From positions 1-62,073 of IMG/VR virus record IMGVR_UViG_3300045918_000207: a DNA stretch of 62,073 nt. One strand, written 5' to 3'. The position numbers and the translations under genes were made by a program. Under the pieces are notes generated by a model. That model made no database searches, was not told the DNA's origin, and was given only the letters and a program-made list of their open reading frames with translations. The DNA comes from a virus. This document shows, piece after piece, positions 23,576-34,281 of the stretch; positions within the stretch are counted from its first letter, which is position 1; each line of letters begins with the position of its first letter.

Positions 23576-26500
23576 ATGGCAGAATTAGAATACTTAGAAG
23601 AAGAACAAGATACGCAATGGAAACCACCAACCGATGCTATTGCTACTTCCAATGATAATTCATGGAAGCCACCTACTGATGCCGTTGAAAAAAAAAATCA
23701 AGTTGGGAACGTTTTAAAAAATGGTACTACACCTACTTCCCAATCCAAATCACAATTACCATCAATATTTCAAGAGGGAACAAACCTAACGAATAACAAT
23801 GCTTTCAAGCAAATAGGTAAACAAATACCACCCGAATTACAGCAAAGACACGATGAAATAACTAATAGAATTACTGAACTAAATAAACAGCCCAAACCTG
23901 AAAATCAAACACCATTACAGAAGTTTGATAATATGGCTGCACCCCTATTAGGATTTAATAGAGATATTACAGAATCAGTAAGTCCAAAGAAGCGTGGGGA
24001 AATAGACCAAATGCAAGCAGGGATGTTGCACGATGTAAATGGACATTGGGGCAACATAGTAGGTAATGTATTAGGGCAGTTTAATAATACTGCATTAAAA
24101 TTAGCTTCGGGTGGGTTATCGTTAGCTACGGATTTGAAAAATACACTTCAAAATCCCATATCAGCATCCTTACCAAGTGGAGCAACTTCCAATGAAGATG
24201 AACCAATGAATAAGTTAATTGTTGGATTAAACGGACTTCAAAAACAAACGGAACAATACATAGGTGAAAACCCATTACCAAGTTCAAATGTAATAACACC
24301 TGATACTAAATTAGGTAAAGTAAATTCATACTTAGGTACTATTACAGAAGCACTTTCTTCATTCGCACCTGATTTAGCAGCTACCATTGCATTGCCTGAA
24401 ACTAAGGTAGCACAAGGGGCAAGTGCTTTACAGAAAGTAGGTTCATTTTTAGCCAACCCTTTTACAAAGTATTTAGCTACTAAAGGTGCAATATCGGATT
24501 ATGGACAAGCAAAGCAAGAAGGCAAATCAATACCACAAGCGGCAGTATCAGGATTAAAAGGTGGTGCAGAAGGGGCAAAAACGGGTATTGAATTAGCATT
24601 GTTAGGTGCGGGTAGTGGTATGGCTACAAATGCGGTAATGAGAAAAGCAGAGCAATTAGGATTAGCAGGAACAAAGGCTATTGCTACCCGTCAATTAGTT
24701 GGATTAAGTTCTGATATAGTTGCTTACGGGTTATTACAATCTGAATTAAATTCATTAACAGAAGAAGGTAAGTTTGCCACAGCAAAACAGATAGCAGATG
24801 GGATAGGCATTGCAGCAGCATTTAGAATTAAACACGGTGCATCTGAACTATCCCAACACAGAAAGCTAAACAAAGCCATAGAAGAAACACAAAACCAAAG
24901 ACAAGGTGTAGCAATGGCAAACTTTGTAGATGCCGACCACGAAGCTATAAAGACTGTTTACGACCAACCCGAAACAGCACAAGAACTAAACTTACAAGCC
25001 TTAGATGCAGCTAAGAAAGCAAAAGAAACAAGCGACCTTTCTAAAAAACAAGAATACGTTGCCAAAGCAATTACTTTAACCAAAGCATCTAATGTAAAAT
25101 CAGTTGCAGATTTAGTATTAAACAACCCGCAAGCATTAGAAGATTTTAAAAATAATCCTGATATACCCGATGCAGTAAAAGAACCATTTTTAAAGAAAGC
25201 ACAGGAAATTACTGATTTATTAAAACCAAAAACAGAAAGTTCCACTACTGAAAATGTTCCACTCGAAACAGTTCCAGATGGGAACATTGAACAACCAACG
25301 GTATTGCAGCAAGATGTTCAAGAAGCGGAGCAGCAAGGACAGCCCGAACAAATAACCAAACCAATAGAACTATCCCCTGAAATAACTAACCCCGAACAAC
25401 CCTTAACAGAACCTACACCTTCAAATAAAATAAAAACAGAAAGTGGGAATGTAATAGAAAGGGATGTAGAAAGTGAAAAAATAAGGGGTGATGAAGGGCA
25501 TAGATTATATCAAATAAAAGATAGCAATGGGAAAAGATTAGGGAGTATTTCTTTAAATGAAAGAAATGACTTAGGTGGGTATCAAATAGAAGTAGCTACC
25601 GTTTTTAATAAAAAACAAGGAACGGGTAAAGATGCGTATAAGTCATTAATAAAATCATTAGATAAACCATTAATATCAGATAGTAGCCTAACGGCAGATG
25701 CTAAAGGTTTATGGGAATCATTAGTTAAAGATGGGTATGCTAAATATGATAAAGAAGCGGGGAAATACATTTCAATTAAACCAATCGAACAAACCCCTAC
25801 ACCTTCTACTGTAAAGAGTGGTGAAGGATTGAAAGATATAGAAAGTACGGTAAAGGCTTTAGATAAAATAAATGAAGTAGATAAAATAGGGTTTAATAAT
25901 TTAATAGGATTTGCAGACCCTAAAGTAGAAAAGGTAGGGATTAAAATACCTATTGCAGATATTAATGAAACAAATTTATATGGGCAAAAACTATCAGATG
26001 CGGTAGATAATGTAAAAAATGGTCATTCTTCAAAAGAAGTTATTTCCCCAACAGTTTATGAAGAAAACGGTAAGTATATAATCGTTGATGGTTTTCATAG
26101 AATAGCCAAAGCGAAATTAAATGGGGAAAGTAATATCAAGGTAGATATAGTATCGCCCGATACAAATAAAATATCTGAATTATATCACAAGGCAAAAGCA
26201 GATGGAAGTAACCCTGAATTTGTAAAAGAAGTAGAAAATTTAATAAATAAAAATGAAACTACCCAAGATACCAAGCAAGCAGAGGGATTGAAAGACTATG
26301 ATACAAGTCAGGTTTATTATCGTGGCAGCGAAAATCCTGAATTAGAATTAAAGGAAAGTGAAGGTCACGACCATTTTACAAAGGGGGTATCTACTACAAA
26401 GACGGAAGAATATGCTAAGTTTCATGGGGACAATGTTAAAAAATATTACGGTAAGAAAGGTGATTTTATAGAATATTTTGACTTAGTTGATAGGTACGAA

Positions 26501-29500
26501 AAAGAATTTGGAACTGATGATTGGACGGGGGAAGAATTATCTAATTATGGTAAAAAATTAGGGTTTGTTGGAAGTAGATTAAATGACCCAAATGCAGGAG
26601 TTGATTATAGATTTTTCGATGCTTCGTCTTTAAAAGAAGTACCCGCAAAAAAAGAACCAATAAAACAAAAAATAACAGTAGTAGAAGATAGAAACGATAC
26701 GCCAATTAATATAGATGATATTGGTGAAGGATTTGTATTGCATAGGGGTAGTAAGGATGGAAGTCAAGAAGGATTTAATTCATTACAGTCTAATAATGGG
26801 TACGGATATGACAAGGGAAGCGTATTAGTATCGTCTGTAATTAAAAAAGGTGCTAAAGTCTTAAAGTTAGTAGAAGGTAATACTGAAAATTACAAGAATA
26901 ATGAAAATGGCATAAATGAGTTTTATAAAATAGTAGGGGATAAATTAAGAAACCAAAAAAGTGAATGGCTTAATGAACCAGACCCGTCTGATATTACTCA
27001 AAGATTATGGGGTAACAAAGCAGCAGTTGAAAAATTAAGAAAAGCAGGGGTAGATATTGTGATTGGGAATACCATAGACGGGGTAGATGCCTTTATTGTA
27101 AACAAAGATGCAGTAGAAAAATATGATATAAATGAGCATTTTAAAAAATATGGCAGAGTAGAACCTAAAGAAGATGATGTTGCAGCTAATTTCTTGAAAA
27201 AAATTGAAGCAGAAAAAAATGAAAATTACAAAAATAATAAGCAAGCAGAAGCAGAGAAGCAACAACCTGAAAAACTTAGTGATAATAGCGGAACAGCAGA
27301 AGAAGGAAAGATTACAGAACCAACTGACAACGGAAAAGAACCACCAATAGAACCACCTACTGATAACACCTTCATGTATGAAGGTTCTAAAAAACAACGT
27401 GAATTAGGGTTACTTAATCACCTAATGAACGCTACTGAAATACCCGAAGGATATAAAAATGGGTTAAAAGAAAAAGGACTTGATTATGAAGTATCAAATC
27501 AATATGAAGCGGCTGAATCAGCCAAAGGGGTTATAAACTCTATTGGTAGAAATGATGCTATGGAAGCTGCAAGAACAGAAATGGTAGACCCATCCGTTGG
27601 TTCTGCTATATATGGTGAATCATTGAATCAAATATTTAATGAAGAACAAGCATTAAGGGCAGAGGGTAAAAATGCAGAAGCAGATATATTAGCTAAAGAA
27701 TGGTCTGATACAAGCTACGAGTATGCACAGCTATCAAATAAAAAGGGTAAATGGAACGCACAGATAGCATATTTCTATAAAACAAGTCCAATGGGATTTG
27801 TAATGAGAATTAAGGAAGCTAAAGCACAACAATTTGAAGAATGGTTTAAAAATAAAGAAGAAGGATATAAGGAAGTATTTGACGAATTACTGAAAGGTGA
27901 AGAAGGGCAAGCATTACTCAAAGAAGAAGTAGAAAAGATAAGAATAGAAGAAAGGGTAGCTGAAAGGGCAGCTAAAAAAGAAAAGGTACATAAATCCATA
28001 GACGATTGGGCTGATAAATGGATTGACAAATTAACACCTAAAGGAACGAAAGGAGTACAGAAACAAGGCATTGGAGTTCCTGAAATAATAAAAACAGCAG
28101 CAGATGTGGCTAAAAAAGCCTACGATGCAGGTATTGGTATTGAAAAAATATTGCAAGATGCAGTAAAGTATGTTTCCGAAAAATTAGAAACAGAAAATTG
28201 GGATAAGGCTGCTTTCCAAAAAGAATTATCTGAAAGACTTAAAACTGGTGGTGTTAAAACAGAAAAAACAGAAACACAGTTATTAGAAGCAAGGATAAAG
28301 GATTTAGAAAAACAAATAAGCGATTACAATAAATTAATAGAAGAAGGTGGTGGCAGAAAAAATAAGCCCAAAGAAGAACAATTTAAGGATAATGAAAAAG
28401 TAGCTGAATTAGTAAAAGAAAGAGATAGGTTAAGAAAAGAAAATGAGAAATTAGTTAGAGAAGCTACGTCTGCACCTAAAACAACTTCCGAAGAAGCACT
28501 TCAAAAAAGGATAGCCAAATTAGAAGAAGAATTAGACCGTGTAACATTTAGACGTTCAAAGGAAAAGGTAGAAAAAGGGACGGCAAAAGATAAAGAAATA
28601 ACCCAACGTGAAAAAGAGTTAAAAGAAGATATTGAGAAAGAGAATGAAAAGTGGGATGCAGAAATAGATAATGCAAGGGCAGTTGCCAAAGACTATCAAA
28701 AACTTGAAACTGAAAGAAACCGTCAATTAAAAAGGGTAACTGAATTAAAAGATAAGTTAGATGTGTTATTGGCAGGTGAATTACCTGAAACAAAAAAGAA
28801 TGAAGTAAAGGTAGATACCCCTGAAATAGAATCGTTAAAATCTGAAATTAAAGTTGCTGAAAAATCGGTGCGTGAAAGTATTGCCCACGAAAACAAATTA
28901 AAAAGATTAGAGAAAGAATTAGATAGGTTAAAAGAAAGGAAGAAACGTGAAAAAAATACCGATGATAAAAAAGAACTTACCGAAGATGAATCCGCTATAA
29001 GACAAGAAATTGAAGCCGAAAGGTTAGCGTGGAAAATAGAAGATAATATCGGTAAACTTAACGAAGAATTAGAAAGAGTAAAAAACAGGAAAGAAAAAGA
29101 AACCGAACCTAATAATAAAAGAAAACTTACCCAAGAAGAACAGTCTATAAAAGACCAAATCAAAGCAGAAAATGAAAGGTGGGCTAAAGAATTAGAACCC
29201 GCAAGGAAAGCTGCATCTGAAATAAAACGCAAACTTGCAGCTATAAAAGAATTAAATAGAAGGATTGAAGAATCTGATTACAGTAAAGAAGCGTATCAAG
29301 CTAAGAAACAAAAAACAGAACTTGATAAAGAATTGGATAAAGTAAAGGAAGCCTACAATGAAGCAAGAAAGACTTCCCAAGAATACATAGATAAAAAAGC
29401 AAAACAGTACCTAAACGGTCTTAGGAAAAGATTATCAGGATTGAATGAAAAGCAAAAAGAAGATATAGTAAGACGTTCTATTAAAAAGATAATAGATAAC

Positions 29501-31825
29501 GGTGGTTTACAGTACGATGAATTTAAGGATATAGTATCTGATGTAATGGGTATTAAAAATTTAACACCCGAAAACATAAAAAGAATTGAAGAACTAACAG
29601 AACAAGCAAATTCAGTTGACCAAAAAGAGTTAGACTTTTTAAATAACCCAACAAAGGAAACTTTAAAAGAATTTAAAATAGCGAAACAAGCAGGGTTACA
29701 AGCTGATAGAGAACTTTTTGAATTAACACATAATGAACCTGATATAATAGGTACAGTAAAATCAATAGCTACATTAAACTTATTGGGTGTTCCTACCTTG
29801 ATAAAGAACTATGCACAAAACGTAATATATCAGGGAGTAGTTAGATTCCCTACTTCGGTAGTTATTACTGCATCAGAGAAAGCAGCTTATTATAGTTCGG
29901 TATTGTCAAATAGATTTTTTGGTACAAAATTATTTAAACCAACAGTTGAATTATCGGCTGCACAACAAGGATACTTTAAAGAGTATAATGAAGGTATAAT
30001 TAGAGGTTGGAATCAAATGATTAAAGGGGTTGATGAAAAAGACTATTTTGCAAAAAATCAGTATGCAAGTACATTGAACCCAAGCAAATCATTAAGAGAT
30101 TTAAAGTCAGCAATAAAGGGTGATTTGTTTTTAACTACGGCACAAAAAATAGATAAAGGTATTCAAGCTACATTAGGTTGGCAGCCATACGCTATTTCAA
30201 GAGGTATGATATATGGGGATAAGCCACCAAGATATGCAGCACAAGGGGCAGCAGCTATACAGATTGCACATACAGAATTAAATATTAAAGACCCTGTACA
30301 GATGGAAGCATTTATCCTTTCACCTGAAAAATACTCATACAATCAATATATTAAAGAAGGTAAAAACAGTAAACAAGCAGGTGAGTTATCAAAAGGGGTA
30401 GCACAAAGGATTATTGATGCAGGTGCTAAAGCTACATTCCAAAATGAAAACTATCTAAATGATTTCTTATCAAAAATAGACGAGTGGGCTAAAGTAGGTG
30501 ATAAGGATAAGGCGGCTGCTAAAGTAATAAAACCAGTAGGGGCAATAGGGAAAGCACTTACATTGCCATTTATTAAGACACCTGCAAATATTATGTGGGC
30601 TTATTTTAAAATGGCTAATCCTACCTTAACATTAGGTAAATCAATAGCAGAAGAAGCATACGCAAAAAACAGACTTTCAAAAGGTGATATAGTTGGGTAT
30701 AGGGAGTATCAGAAGAAAGCAAAAGAAAGTTTTGCCACAGCAGTAGTAGGATATGGATTTACATTAGCAGCAGTAGCTTTGGCTCAAAAGGGATTAATTA
30801 GAACATCTAATGATGAAGATGATAAAGCAAGAGAAAGTGCAGGGGAATCATTTTTCGGGAAAGACAATGAATTGAATTTAGGCAAATTATTAGGTAGTGA
30901 TGATATGTGGGTAGACTTATCTTGGTTTAGTGCAGTTGGTACAATACTTGATACACAAGCAAGAATAATTGAAGATAAAAAAGCAAAAGGGAAGAAAGAT
31001 TTGAGTTACGATTATGTAGACGACTTTTTAAGTACATTAAAATATTCAGCATCAGCATCAATGAATACACTTGTATTTGACCAAGGGGCTAAAACAATAG
31101 ATGCACTTAGAAAAGGTGGTAGCTATTTCGATTATTGGGCTACTCAAACATTTAATACGGTATCTAATATGTTTACAGGTGGTACTTTCCCTGCAATAAG
31201 TAAAGCCCTTTTGCCTGAAAAATCAAATCTGAAAGCAGATAATTTAGTAGACCAAATAATGAATAACCAAAAGCAAAGAAACTTATTTGTTAGATGGGCA
31301 GCAGGTTATCCAACATCAAAAATATCAATGTGGGGAGAACCAATTAAAAATGATAATAGCGTAAAAGGGGTAATGAATCAGATGTTAGGATTTGAGCAAA
31401 GTCATGCAAATAAATTCGGTGCTATTTTATATGACGACCAACAAAGAACAGGTAGAAACGAATTTTTCCCAACAGTAGAAGATTATAAAGTAAGAGTAAA
31501 TGGTAAAGATGTACCAATAACAGTAGAACAAAAAAGAGATTTAGATATTTTTATAGGAACAGCAAGAAAAAGTTTAATATCCCCTTTTGTTTATGATAAA
31601 GCATACATACCCGGATATAATAACGTTTATTCAAAACTTAATGACGATGATAAAATAGATGCACTAAGCGTTATTTATAAAAAAGCTAAAGAAGCGGGAT
31701 TTTCAAAATTCAAAGAAAAATATAAACAATACAATAACACAAAATTATCAAACAATGAATTGCTTGAAAAAAGAGAAGATAAAGTAAAAAAAAGAATCTT
31801 AAATCACGCACTACCGAAAAATTAA
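23576..31825 (+). CDS. giant polyvalent protein, probably ejected with DNA (2749 aa)
   Basis: The largest protein in the window. It opens with a repeated WKPPTDA (near 15 and 31). Hydrophobic Ala/Gly-rich segments follow at about 155-185 and 310-420. Then come probable enzyme-like domains: a GNAT-like part (about 625-735), a ParB-like domain at about 788-860 with the DGFHRIAKA helix, and two segments with HRGS/YRGS starts like ADP-ribosyltransferases (about 913-1022 and 1033-1190). Residues about 1555-2040 form a long coiled coil. The C-terminal 700 residues have Ala-rich helices typical of phage internal proteins. Polyvalent phage proteins carry such effector domains into the cell. Individual domain assignments are by eye. 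Confidence 0.7.
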   Translation: MAELEYLEEEQDTQWKPPTDAIATSNDNSWKPPTDAVEKKNQVGNVLKNGTTPTSQSKSQLPSIFQEGTNLTNNNAFKQIGKQIPPELQQRHDEITNRITELNKQPKPENQTPLQKFDNMAAPLLGFNRDITESVSPKKRGEIDQMQAGMLHDVNGHWGNIVGNVLGQFNNTALKLASGGLSLATDLKNTLQNPISASLPSGATSNEDEPMNKLIVGLNGLQKQTEQYIGENPLPSSNVITPDTKLGKVNSYLGTITEALSSFAPDLAATIALPETKVAQGASALQKVGSFLANPFTKYLATKGAISDYGQAKQEGKSIPQAAVSGLKGGAEGAKTGIELALLGAGSGMATNAVMRKAEQLGLAGTKAIATRQLVGLSSDIVAYGLLQSELNSLTEEGKFATAKQIADGIGIAAAFRIKHGASELSQHRKLNKAIEETQNQRQGVAMANFVDADHEAIKTVYDQPETAQELNLQALDAAKKAKETSDLSKKQEYVAKAITLTKASNVKSVADLVLNNPQALEDFKNNPDIPDAVKEPFLKKAQEITDLLKPKTESSTTENVPLETVPDGNIEQPTVLQQDVQEAEQQGQPEQITKPIELSPEITNPEQPLTEPTPSNKIKTESGNVIERDVESEKIRGDEGHRLYQIKDSNGKRLGSISLNERNDLGGYQIEVATVFNKKQGTGKDAYKSLIKSLDKPLISDSSLTADAKGLWESLVKDGYAKYDKEAGKYISIKPIEQTPTPSTVKSGEGLKDIESTVKALDKINEVDKIGFNNLIGFADPKVEKVGIKIPIADINETNLYGQKLSDAVDNVKNGHSSKEVISPTVYEENGKYIIVDGFHRIAKAKLNGESNIKVDIVSPDTNKISELYHKAKADGSNPEFVKEVENLINKNETTQDTKQAEGLKDYDTSQVYYRGSENPELELKESEGHDHFTKGVSTTKTEEYAKFHGDNVKKYYGKKGDFIEYFDLVDRYEKEFGTDDWTGEELSNYGKKLGFVGSRLNDPNAGVDYRFFDASSLKEVPAKKEPIKQKITVVEDRNDTPINIDDIGEGFVLHRGSKDGSQEGFNSLQSNNGYGYDKGSVLVSSVIKKGAKVLKLVEGNTENYKNNENGINEFYKIVGDKLRNQKSEWLNEPDPSDITQRLWGNKAAVEKLRKAGVDIVIGNTIDGVDAFIVNKDAVEKYDINEHFKKYGRVEPKEDDVAANFLKKIEAEKNENYKNNKQAEAEKQQPEKLSDNSGTAEEGKITEPTDNGKEPPIEPPTDNTFMYEGSKKQRELGLLNHLMNATEIPEGYKNGLKEKGLDYEVSNQYEAAESAKGVINSIGRNDAMEAARTEMVDPSVGSAIYGESLNQIFNEEQALRAEGKNAEADILAKEWSDTSYEYAQLSNKKGKWNAQIAYFYKTSPMGFVMRIKEAKAQQFEEWFKNKEEGYKEVFDELLKGEEGQALLKEEVEKIRIEERVAERAAKKEKVHKSIDDWADKWIDKLTPKGTKGVQKQGIGVPEIIKTAADVAKKAYDAGIGIEKILQDAVKYVSEKLETENWDKAAFQKELSERLKTGGVKTEKTETQLLEARIKDLEKQISDYNKLIEEGGGRKNKPKEEQFKDNEKVAELVKERDRLRKENEKLVREATSAPKTTSEEALQKRIAKLEEELDRVTFRRSKEKVEKGTAKDKEITQREKELKEDIEKENEKWDAEIDNARAVAKDYQKLETERNRQLKRVTELKDKLDVLLAGELPETKKNEVKVDTPEIESLKSEIKVAEKSVRESIAHENKLKRLEKELDRLKERKKREKNTDDKKELTEDESAIRQEIEAERLAWKIEDNIGKLNEELERVKNRKEKETEPNNKRKLTQEEQSIKDQIKAENERWAKELEPARKAASEIKRKLAAIKELNRRIEESDYSKEAYQAKKQKTELDKELDKVKEAYNEARKTSQEYIDKKAKQYLNGLRKRLSGLNEKQKEDIVRRSIKKIIDNGGLQYDEFKDIVSDVMGIKNLTPENIKRIEELTEQANSVDQKELDFLNNPTKETLKEFKIAKQAGLQADRELFELTHNEPDIIGTVKSIATLNLLGVPTLIKNYAQNVIYQGVVRFPTSVVITASEKAAYYSSVLSNRFFGTKLFKPTVELSAAQQGYFKEYNEGIIRGWNQMIKGVDEKDYFAKNQYASTLNPSKSLRDLKSAIKGDLFLTTAQKIDKGIQATLGWQPYAISRGMIYGDKPPRYAAQGAAAIQIAHTELNIKDPVQMEAFILSPEKYSYNQYIKEGKNSKQAGELSKGVAQRIIDAGAKATFQNENYLNDFLSKIDEWAKVGDKDKAAAKVIKPVGAIGKALTLPFIKTPANIMWAYFKMANPTLTLGKSIAEEAYAKNRLSKGDIVGYREYQKKAKESFATAVVGYGFTLAAVALAQKGLIRTSNDEDDKARESAGESFFGKDNELNLGKLLGSDDMWVDLSWFSAVGTILDTQARIIEDKKAKGKKDLSYDYVDDFLSTLKYSASASMNTLVFDQGAKTIDALRKGGSYFDYWATQTFNTVSNMFTGGTFPAISKALLPEKSNLKADNLVDQIMNNQKQRNLFVRWAAGYPTSKISMWGEPIKNDNSVKGVMNQMLGFEQSHANKFGAILYDDQQRTGRNEFFPTVEDYKVRVNGKDVPITVEQKRDLDIFIGTARKSLISPFVYDKAYIPGYNNVYSKLNDDDKIDALSVIYKKAKEAGFSKFKEKYKQYNNTKLSNNELLEKREDKVKKRILNHALPKN

Positions 31826-31828
31826 AAA

Positions 31829-32170
31829 ATGGAATCAATAGAAGAACTAAAGAAGAAGATAGCAGAGTATGAGAAACGTATGGGTATAGGTCAATTTGAC
31901 CCTACTAAAGACGCTTACTTAGTGTTAGTAGATATATTGAAGCAGCAAACTGAATTTTTAAGAGAGTTCAAGTTGAAGTCAAAAATATCTTCTGATGAAA
32001 AAGCAGACACAATTACATACAAAAATGCCAAAGATTTATGGGAAGGACTTCCCGACCAAATAAAGGCAGTAAACAACTTAAAGGTTGATTTGAAAATGGA
32101 AGGTGAAGAAAAGAAGATTGAGGAAATTCCAGTTTCGCCTGAATCATTGTCTAACCGAAAGCAGTTTTAA
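31829..32170 (+). CDS. small acidic protein before terminase (113 aa)
   Basis: Begins MESIEELKKKIAEYEKRMGI, a helix suitable for coiled-coil pairing, and ends acidic. It is immediately upstream (3 bases) of the large terminase, where a small terminase would be expected; its size fits, but no DNA-binding motif is obvious. Small terminase is therefore only a possibility. Confidence 0.55.
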   Translation: MESIEELKKKIAEYEKRMGIGQFDPTKDAYLVLVDILKQQTEFLREFKLKSKISSDEKADTITYKNAKDLWEGLPDQIKAVNNLKVDLKMEGEEKKIEEIPVSPESLSNRKQF

Positions 32171-32173
32171 TAT

Positions 32174-34276
32174 ATGTTTTTTCCTATTGAGGGTGGTTCT
32201 GAATTTGAGGTTAAGGATAATTCATTTGGATTTATATTCAAGTGTCAATTAGCCCCTATTGGGTATGGTAAAGATGTAATGACAGGGGAGATAAAAAAGA
32301 CAGATGTATTAAAAAGTAGCGAAATACCCACCGAACAAAGGTTATTTAGAATACCCCTACCTTCTGATTATAAAGAAAGAAGATTACGAGAGCAGCAAAT
32401 ACAAAAGATAAATAAAAAACACGTTGACTATTATTTAGAGGATTTTAGAAAAAAAGAATGGAATAGAAGATTATGTGGTGTATGGTTTTGGAGATGGAAT
32501 AAACACCTAAATAAGAACGAATGTGTGTACATGACAGGTCAGCATTGGTTGTATTATAATTGGTGGATTTATCAGGGTAAGTACATGGATTACCGTGAAC
32601 CCGATAGGGAAACATTTTATGTTGCAGCCTATTGTCAAGAAGACCCAAGATGTTTAGGATTAAATGAAATAACCCAACGTAAATCAGGTAAGACAGGTAG
32701 AAGCGGATGTATTGGGTATGAAAGGACTTCAAGATTTTTTAACCATCATTGCGGTTTACAATCTAAAACGGACAAAGATGGCGAAACCATGTTTAAAAAA
32801 GCAATGGTTGGTCCGTGGAGAAAATTGCCGCATTTTTATAGACCAGTTTATGACTTAATGAAAGGTGACGACCCTTCTGTAAGCCTATCGTTTTTTGCGA
32901 CATCCCGTAGAGGTCAATCGGCATTGGATGAAGAACCCGAAGAAGCGTTAGATTCTTTTATAGATGTTGGTACTTCGGAAGAAGGTTTTTATGATGGTCC
33001 TGAATTGCACACATATATTAGTGATGAAACTGGAAAGACAAGACGACAAGTAAGCGTTAAAGAGAGAATGAGAGTAGTAAGGGAAGCTACTGAAATTGAA
33101 GGTGAAATAAGAGGATTTCACATGAGTACCACTACCGTAGAGGTAGAGAAAGATGAAACCGAAAATGAAGAATTTCAAGAATTTACAGCACAAAGCAACC
33201 CGTTAGATAGGGATGATAACGGAATGACTACAAGCGGTTATTACACGCTATTCCAACCATGTACAAAGTATATGTACTTTGATGAACAAGGTTTCCCTGA
33301 TGAAGAACGTGCTTTAACCTATGTAATGAATCGTAGGAGAAAATTGGAAGAAGAAGGGGATTTACGTGGGTTATCTTCTTACAAAAGAAAAAAACCAATT
33401 ACCTTTAAAGAAGCATTTTCAGTTGACGGTGCATTTTCATTATATAATCCTGAATTAATAAACCCACAATTAGATACTGTATCGTGGTCAAAAAACATAG
33501 TAGAACGTGGAGATTTAGTTTGGGTTGGTGGATTTAAAGTAAAAAAAGAAGTAGAAGAAGTTTCAGGACAAAAGAAATATGTACCAAGTAAGGTAGAATG
33601 GATAGCTAACCCCAAAGGAAAGTTTGAAAAGGTATTTGGGTGGTTTCCAAAAGAAGAAAATAAAGTATTTGAACGAGGCGGTAAGTTTCATCCAAACAAT
33701 AATTTTTCATATAAGATAGGATGTGACCCATTTAAGTACGACAAAACAAAGGATAAAAGAAGGTCAAATTGTGCCGCTTTTGTATATCAGGTAGCAGACG
33801 ATATTTTCCCAAGCGAATTTGACGATACACTTGTATTGAAATATGCTCACAGAGAAGAAAGTACAAGATTGGCTAATGAAGATGTTTTGAAAATGGCATG
33901 GTGGTGTGGTTGTGAAGTTTTATTTGAACGTAACGTAAACCATTGGAAAAATGATTTTATTGATTGGGAGTGTGCTAAGTTCTTAACGTGGTTGCCGGGA
34001 GAAGTAGAGCCGGGAATAGTAGCAACACCCGCAAGTATCCAAACAATTTGCAACTATACCGAAGCATATATAAATGAGCATATAACCAAAGTAAGGTTTA
34101 AATCATTGCTTACAAAAGATACAGGATGGTTAGGATTTAAAGTAGAGGATACAGAAAAATTCGATGAACCATGTGCGGTTGGATATGCCCTTATAGCTGT
34201 TAAAGGTCTTTCAAGAAAATCAAAAGTAAAAAACATGAACATAACCGATATTTTCCCCCAACGTAAAACAGCTTAA
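32174..34276 (+). CDS. terL: large terminase subunit
   Basis: 700 residues, about the size of crAss-like TerL. The N-terminus has WFWRWNKHLNKNECVYMTGQ, then HWLYYNWW and EDPRCLGL, the pattern of crAss-type and related Bacteroidota phage terminases. Walker A is TQRKSGKT at 167-174, Walker B YISDETGK at 281-288 with Asp284 and Glu285. The RNase H-like nuclease has a conserved Asp at 518 (IGCDPFKYD). It packages DNA through the portal and cuts it. It ends 5 bases before the glycan cassette. Confidence 0.92.
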   Translation: MFFPIEGGSEFEVKDNSFGFIFKCQLAPIGYGKDVMTGEIKKTDVLKSSEIPTEQRLFRIPLPSDYKERRLREQQIQKINKKHVDYYLEDFRKKEWNRRLCGVWFWRWNKHLNKNECVYMTGQHWLYYNWWIYQGKYMDYREPDRETFYVAAYCQEDPRCLGLNEITQRKSGKTGRSGCIGYERTSRFFNHHCGLQSKTDKDGETMFKKAMVGPWRKLPHFYRPVYDLMKGDDPSVSLSFFATSRRGQSALDEEPEEALDSFIDVGTSEEGFYDGPELHTYISDETGKTRRQVSVKERMRVVREATEIEGEIRGFHMSTTTVEVEKDETENEEFQEFTAQSNPLDRDDNGMTTSGYYTLFQPCTKYMYFDEQGFPDEERALTYVMNRRRKLEEEGDLRGLSSYKRKKPITFKEAFSVDGAFSLYNPELINPQLDTVSWSKNIVERGDLVWVGGFKVKKEVEEVSGQKKYVPSKVEWIANPKGKFEKVFGWFPKEENKVFERGGKFHPNNNFSYKIGCDPFKYDKTKDKRRSNCAAFVYQVADDIFPSEFDDTLVLKYAHREESTRLANEDVLKMAWWCGCEVLFERNVNHWKNDFIDWECAKFLTWLPGEVEPGIVATPASIQTICNYTEAYINEHITKVRFKSLLTKDTGWLGFKVEDTEKFDEPCAVGYALIAVKGLSRKSKVKNMNITDIFPQRKTA

Positions 34277-34281
34277 TATTT

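Noticed and set aside
27035-29232. Several long open frames on the minus strand within the giant gene (for example 28723-29232, 27035-27397)
   Set aside because: Leu/Ser/Phe-rich translations are the usual shadows of Lys/Glu-rich coding on the other strand, and no start context or neighbour supports them.
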